Source: Acuticoccus yangtzensis (lineage in GTDB: Bacteria; Pseudomonadota; Alphaproteobacteria; Rhizobiales; Amorphaceae). From it: a stretch of DNA of 64,000 nt. The DNA is taken from positions 582,118 through 646,117 of the forward strand of contig NZ_MJUX01000002.1 in NCBI RefSeq assembly GCF_001927245.1, written 5' to 3'. Positions 61,492 to 64,000 of the stretch are shown in pieces; within the stretch, counting starts at the first letter, position 1; the number at the start of each line of letters is the position of its first letter. Made by a program: the position numbers and the translations under genes. Below the pieces are notes generated by a model. It was given only the letters and a program-made list of their open reading frames with translations, was not told the DNA's origin and made no database searches.

Positions 61492-63006
61492 ATGGTGGAC
61501 GCAGTCACCCTGAGCGACGACATCTTTGCCTTCGACAACAGCTACGCTCGGTTGCCCGAGCGCCTCTTCGCAAGGGTCTCGCCTTCGCCAGCCCCGGCTC
61601 CGCAACTCCTTGCGCTCAATCGGCGGCTCGCTGAGGAGCTGAAGCTCGATCTTGATCGCCTGACGAGCCGAGAGGGCGTCGAGATCCTCACCGGCGGCCG
61701 CATCGCCGAGGGCTCCGAGCCGATCGCCATGGCCTATGCGGGGCATCAGTTCGGCAACTGGGTGCCGCAGCTGGGCGACGGACGGGCGCTCCTCCTCGGC
61801 GAGGTGATCGACCGGAACGGACGGCGGCGCGACATCCAACTTAAGGGTTCCGGACGCACCCCGTTCTCGCGTTCCGGCGACGGCAAGGCCGCGGTCGGCC
61901 CGGTCCTGCGGGAATTCATCATCAGCGAGGCGATGGCGGCGTTGGGGATCCCGACCACACGCTCCCTTGCGGCGGTTGCCACCGGCGAGCGGGTTTATCG
62001 CGAAGAGGTGCTTCGAGGCGCGGTCCTCACCCGTGTCGCGGCGAGTCACGTTCGCGTTGGGACCTTTCAGTACGTGTACGCCCGCCAGGACGGCGAGGGG
62101 CTTCGAGCCCTCGCCGACTTCGTGATCGCGCGCCACTACCCTGAGCTGACGGAGGCCGAGGTGCCTGCGCTCGCCCTCTTCGAGGCGGTCAAGGCACGAC
62201 AGGCCGATCTTGTCGCGCGCTGGATGGGGGTGGGTTTCATTCACGGCGTCATGAACACCGACAACATGACGATCTCCGGCGAAACCATCGATTACGGCCC
62301 CTGCGCCTTCATGGACACCTACCGCGAGGGCCAGGTCTTCAGCTCGATCGATGTCGGCGGGCGCTATGCCTACGGCAACCAGCCGGGCATCGCGCACTGG
62401 AACCTGGTTCAGCTCGCGCAGGCCCTGCTGCCGCTGATGCCGGGCCCGCAGGAAAAGGCGGTGGAGACGATGCAGGCCGCGGTCGATGCCTTCCCCGAGC
62501 AGCTCCAGGCCGCATGGCTCGGCGTGATACGCCGCAAGCTGGGGCTCTCCCCGGCGACCGGCGTGAAGGCCGCGGAAGAGGACGCGGTTCTGGCGAATGA
62601 TCTCCTGTCGAGGATGGAGGCGAACGGAGCAGACTTCACCCTGACCTTCCGCGGCCTCGCCGCACTCACCGACCCGGAAGCGCCGGAAAGAGAGGCGGTG
62701 CCTGGCTTCTTCGCGGACCCCGATGCGTTCAATGCTTGGGCTGCGAAGTGGAGGGCTCGTCTTGCTGAAGACCCGATGGTTCCCGCCGAGCGTCGGGCAG
62801 TCATGAACGGGGCGAACCCGCTGTTCATTCCGCGCAATCACAGAGTGGAAGAGGCACTGGCGGCGGCAGAGGACGGCGATCTCGGTCCGTTCAAAACCTT
62901 GTGCGCCGTACTGGAACGCCCGTTCGAGGACCAGCCCGAGCATGCCGAACTCAGCCAGCCTCCACTCTCGGAGGATGCCGCCTACCGCACCTTCTGCGGG
63001 ACCTGA
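61492..63006 (+). CDS. selO: Protein adenylyltransferase SelO (YdiU), inside the tail module
   Basis: A 504-residue SelO/YdiU pseudokinase-fold AMPylase, full length for the family. Marks: [18 protein letters not shown] near residue 12, [19 protein letters not shown] near residue 84, [20 protein letters not shown] near residue 118, [12 protein letters not shown] and DYGPCAFMD in the active-site loop, and the conserved C-terminal Cys in RTFCGT. SelO transfers AMP to proteins in redox stress; in eukaryotes it is a selenoprotein. No signal of decay. It lies between DUF6441 and the tail terminator genes, so it is cargo within the phage late operon. Confidence 0.93.
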   Translation: MVDAVTLSDDIFAFDNSYARLPERLFARVSPSPAPAPQLLALNRRLAEELKLDLDRLTSREGVEILTGGRIAEGSEPIAMAYAGHQFGNWVPQLGDGRALLLGEVIDRNGRRRDIQLKGSGRTPFSRSGDGKAAVGPVLREFIISEAMAALGIPTTRSLAAVATGERVYREEVLRGAVLTRVAASHVRVGTFQYVYARQDGEGLRALADFVIARHYPELTEAEVPALALFEAVKARQADLVARWMGVGFIHGVMNTDNMTISGETIDYGPCAFMDTYREGQVFSSIDVGGRYAYGNQPGIAHWNLVQLAQALLPLMPGPQEKAVETMQAAVDAFPEQLQAAWLGVIRRKLGLSPATGVKAAEEDAVLANDLLSRMEANGADFTLTFRGLAALTDPEAPEREAVPGFFADPDAFNAWAAKWRARLAEDPMVPAERRAVMNGANPLFIPRNHRVEEALAAAEDGDLGPFKTLCAVLERPFEDQPEHAELSQPPLSEDAAYRTFCGT

Positions 63007-63046
63007 GGAGCGACGCGGACGATCCTGACGTCCCGCCGATCGTTGT

Positions 63047-63475
63047 ATGCCGACCCAACGCGAAACCATCCTAGCCGCGCTGCACGCGCGGCTCTCGACG
63101 CTGCCGGCCACGGTACTCCGCGGGGAAATCCTCCCCGAGCGTGTGCCCGCCGACGGCCTACTGATCCTCCGCGATGGCGATCCGGGCGACCCCGAGGTGA
63201 CGCTGTCGCCACGGACCTACCACTACGAGCACCGAGCTGAGGTCGAGGCGATCGTCGCGCCGCGCCAACCGGCCGAACGCGACGAGGCGCTCGACACCCT
63301 CCTCGCCGCCATCGGCACCGTTATTGCCGCGGACCGCACGCTCGGCAGCCTCTGCGACTGGATCGAGGCGAGTGCCCCTCAGCCGGTCGACCTTCCTGTT
63401 GAGGGCGCGGTGACGATGAAGGCCGCGACCGTCCCGATCTCGCTGACCTACTCCACGGCCGACCCGCTCGGCTGA
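63047..63475 (+). CDS. Tail terminator protein
   Basis: A 142-residue protein: MPTQRETILAALHARLSTLP at the start, GDPEVTLSPRTYHYEHRAEV near residue 47 and DRTLGSLCDWIEASAPQPVD near residue 96. This is the gpU-like tail terminator that caps the tail tube in siphophages of this kind; such proteins are sometimes wrongly named acyl-CoA transferases. It is the expected neighbour of DUF6441, displaced here by selO. Confidence 0.82.
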   Translation: MPTQRETILAALHARLSTLPATVLRGEILPERVPADGLLILRDGDPGDPEVTLSPRTYHYEHRAEVEAIVAPRQPAERDEALDTLLAAIGTVIAADRTLGSLCDWIEASAPQPVDLPVEGAVTMKAATVPISLTYSTADPLG

Positions 63476-63501
63476 TCCCTTCCGCACAAGGACGAATCTC
63501 T

Positions 63502-64000
63502 ATGGCACGCGCGATTGGAGCGCGGGCGCAGATGGCGCTCGCGTTCGAGAGCGTTTACGGCACCGCGCCCGTGAGCGGCTTCCACCGGATGCCGTTCGCG
63601 AGTTCGACGATCGGCTCGGAGCAGCCGCTGCTCAACTCGGAGCTGCTGGGCTACGGCCGCGATCCGCTCCCGCCGGTGAAGGACGCTGTCACTGCCGATG
63701 GCGACGTGGTCGTGCCGATCGATGCGGAGGCGTGGGGCGTCTGGCTGAAGGGCGCGTTCGGCAGCCCGACCACGACCGGCAGCGGACCCTACACCCACGA
63801 GTTCCGCTCCGGCTCATGGACGCTTCCGTCGATGGCGATCGAGACCGCGATGCCGGACGTGCCGCACTTCGCAATGGCGACCGGCTGCGTCGTCGATCGC
63901 GTCAGCTGGCAGATGCAGCGGTCCGGACTCCTCACGGCGACCGTCGGCCTGATCGCGCAGGGCGAGACGGTCGCATCGAGCACCGGCGCGGGTACGCCGT
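63502..64000 (+). CDS. Tail tube protein, cut by the window edge
   Basis: About 166 codons are visible of a phage tail tube protein that polymerises into the tail channel. The start MARAIGARAQMALAFESVYG is typical of this family, followed by FHRMPFASSTIGSEQPLL and DGDVVVPIDAEAWGVWLKGA near residue 70. The gene follows the tail terminator by 26 bases. The C-terminal part lies outside. Confidence 0.85.
   Translation, partial: MARAIGARAQMALAFESVYGTAPVSGFHRMPFASSTIGSEQPLLNSELLGYGRDPLPPVKDAVTADGDVVVPIDAEAWGVWLKGAFGSPTTTGSGPYTHEFRSGSWTLPSMAIETAMPDVPHFAMATGCVVDRVSWQMQRSGLLTATVGLIAQGETVASSTGAGTP

Larger units (their letters stand above)
31859..64000. mobile_element. Prophage, left end to beyond the window
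   Basis: From the integration module at 31.86-34.23 kb to the right edge the genes follow a lambda-like siphophage order. The order is recombinase, early small proteins, replication and recombination, methyltransferase, terminase small and large subunits, gpW, portal, ClpP-like protease, gpD, major capsid, connectors, tail terminator and tail tube. The left boundary is inferred to lie between arfB and the HTH-like gene (31.72-31.86 kb). No attachment-site repeat can be verified because the right end is outside. Confidence 0.88.

Noticed and set aside
25888..64000. Prophage attachment sites attL/attR
   Set aside because: No repeat of the tRNA end or other convincing pair was found; the right end is outside the window.

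Overview
The window comes from a GC-rich alphaproteobacterium, most likely Hyphomicrobiales. This is inferred from the histidine cluster with a DUF2628 gene inside it, the rph-rdgB-hemW-glnD-murJ strand, the glnK-amtB pair and the DUF992 protein. No 16S gene or other definitive marker is present.

Bases 1 to about 25.98 kb are ordinary chromosome. The minus strand carries hisB-DUF2628-hisH-hisA-hisF-hisE, with short gaps and overlaps. pyrF, an ArsR/SRPBCC pair with two palindromic operators, and a minus-strand housekeeping block (rph, rdgB, hemW, glnD, murJ) follow. hrcA is divergent from rph. Next come a formyltransferase, an aspartate aminotransferase, a DUF992 protein and a WecG/TagA-type glycosyltransferase. 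The nitrogen module glnK-amtB has a sigma-54-like promoter. It is followed by an EVE-domain protein, an ETFB-lysine-methyltransferase-like protein, an esterase, mepA, msrA and a tRNA-Ser(GGA).

Bases 25.98 to 31.26 kb, directly after the tRNA, look like a genomic island. A 574-bp gene-free stretch with inverted repeats leads into a tightly overlapping three-gene operon. It encodes an AAA+ ATPase, a large subtilisin-like (S8) protease and a 315-aa protein I do not recognise. Layout and location suggest a regulated-proteolysis conflict or defence system. An arfB gene follows.

Bases 31.86 kb to the right edge are a prophage. Its integration module on the minus strand holds a 75-aa protein, DUF2924, a large serine recombinase and a small HTH-like protein. 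The plus strand then runs through a 751-aa unknown protein, a Com-like zinc finger, a sigma-like regulator and small early proteins. A replication and recombination set follows: Sak4-like ATPase, DUF669 protein, PD-(D/E)XK nuclease, SF2 helicase, primase-polymerase/DUF3987 protein, an origin-like repeat region and a RuvC-like nuclease. DUF6362, a DisA_N-like protein and an iteron-like cluster come next, then an HNH nuclease, a ParB-type DNA methyltransferase, terminase and a lambda-like head cassette (gpW, portal, ClpP-like protease, gpD, major capsid, connectors). The tail module begins at the right edge. Genes foreign to the phage programme sit inside it: a full-length SelO AMPylase between the DUF6441 protein and the tail terminator, a pRiA4b ORF-3-like gene and a DUF3489 gene on the opposite strand, and the DisA_N-like gene.

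The strongest candidates for new biology are the AAA-subtilase operon, the Com-like/stem-loop/sigma arrangement, phage-borne SelO and the DisA_N-like protein. All functional statements rest on motif and family recognition by eye; no database search was run.
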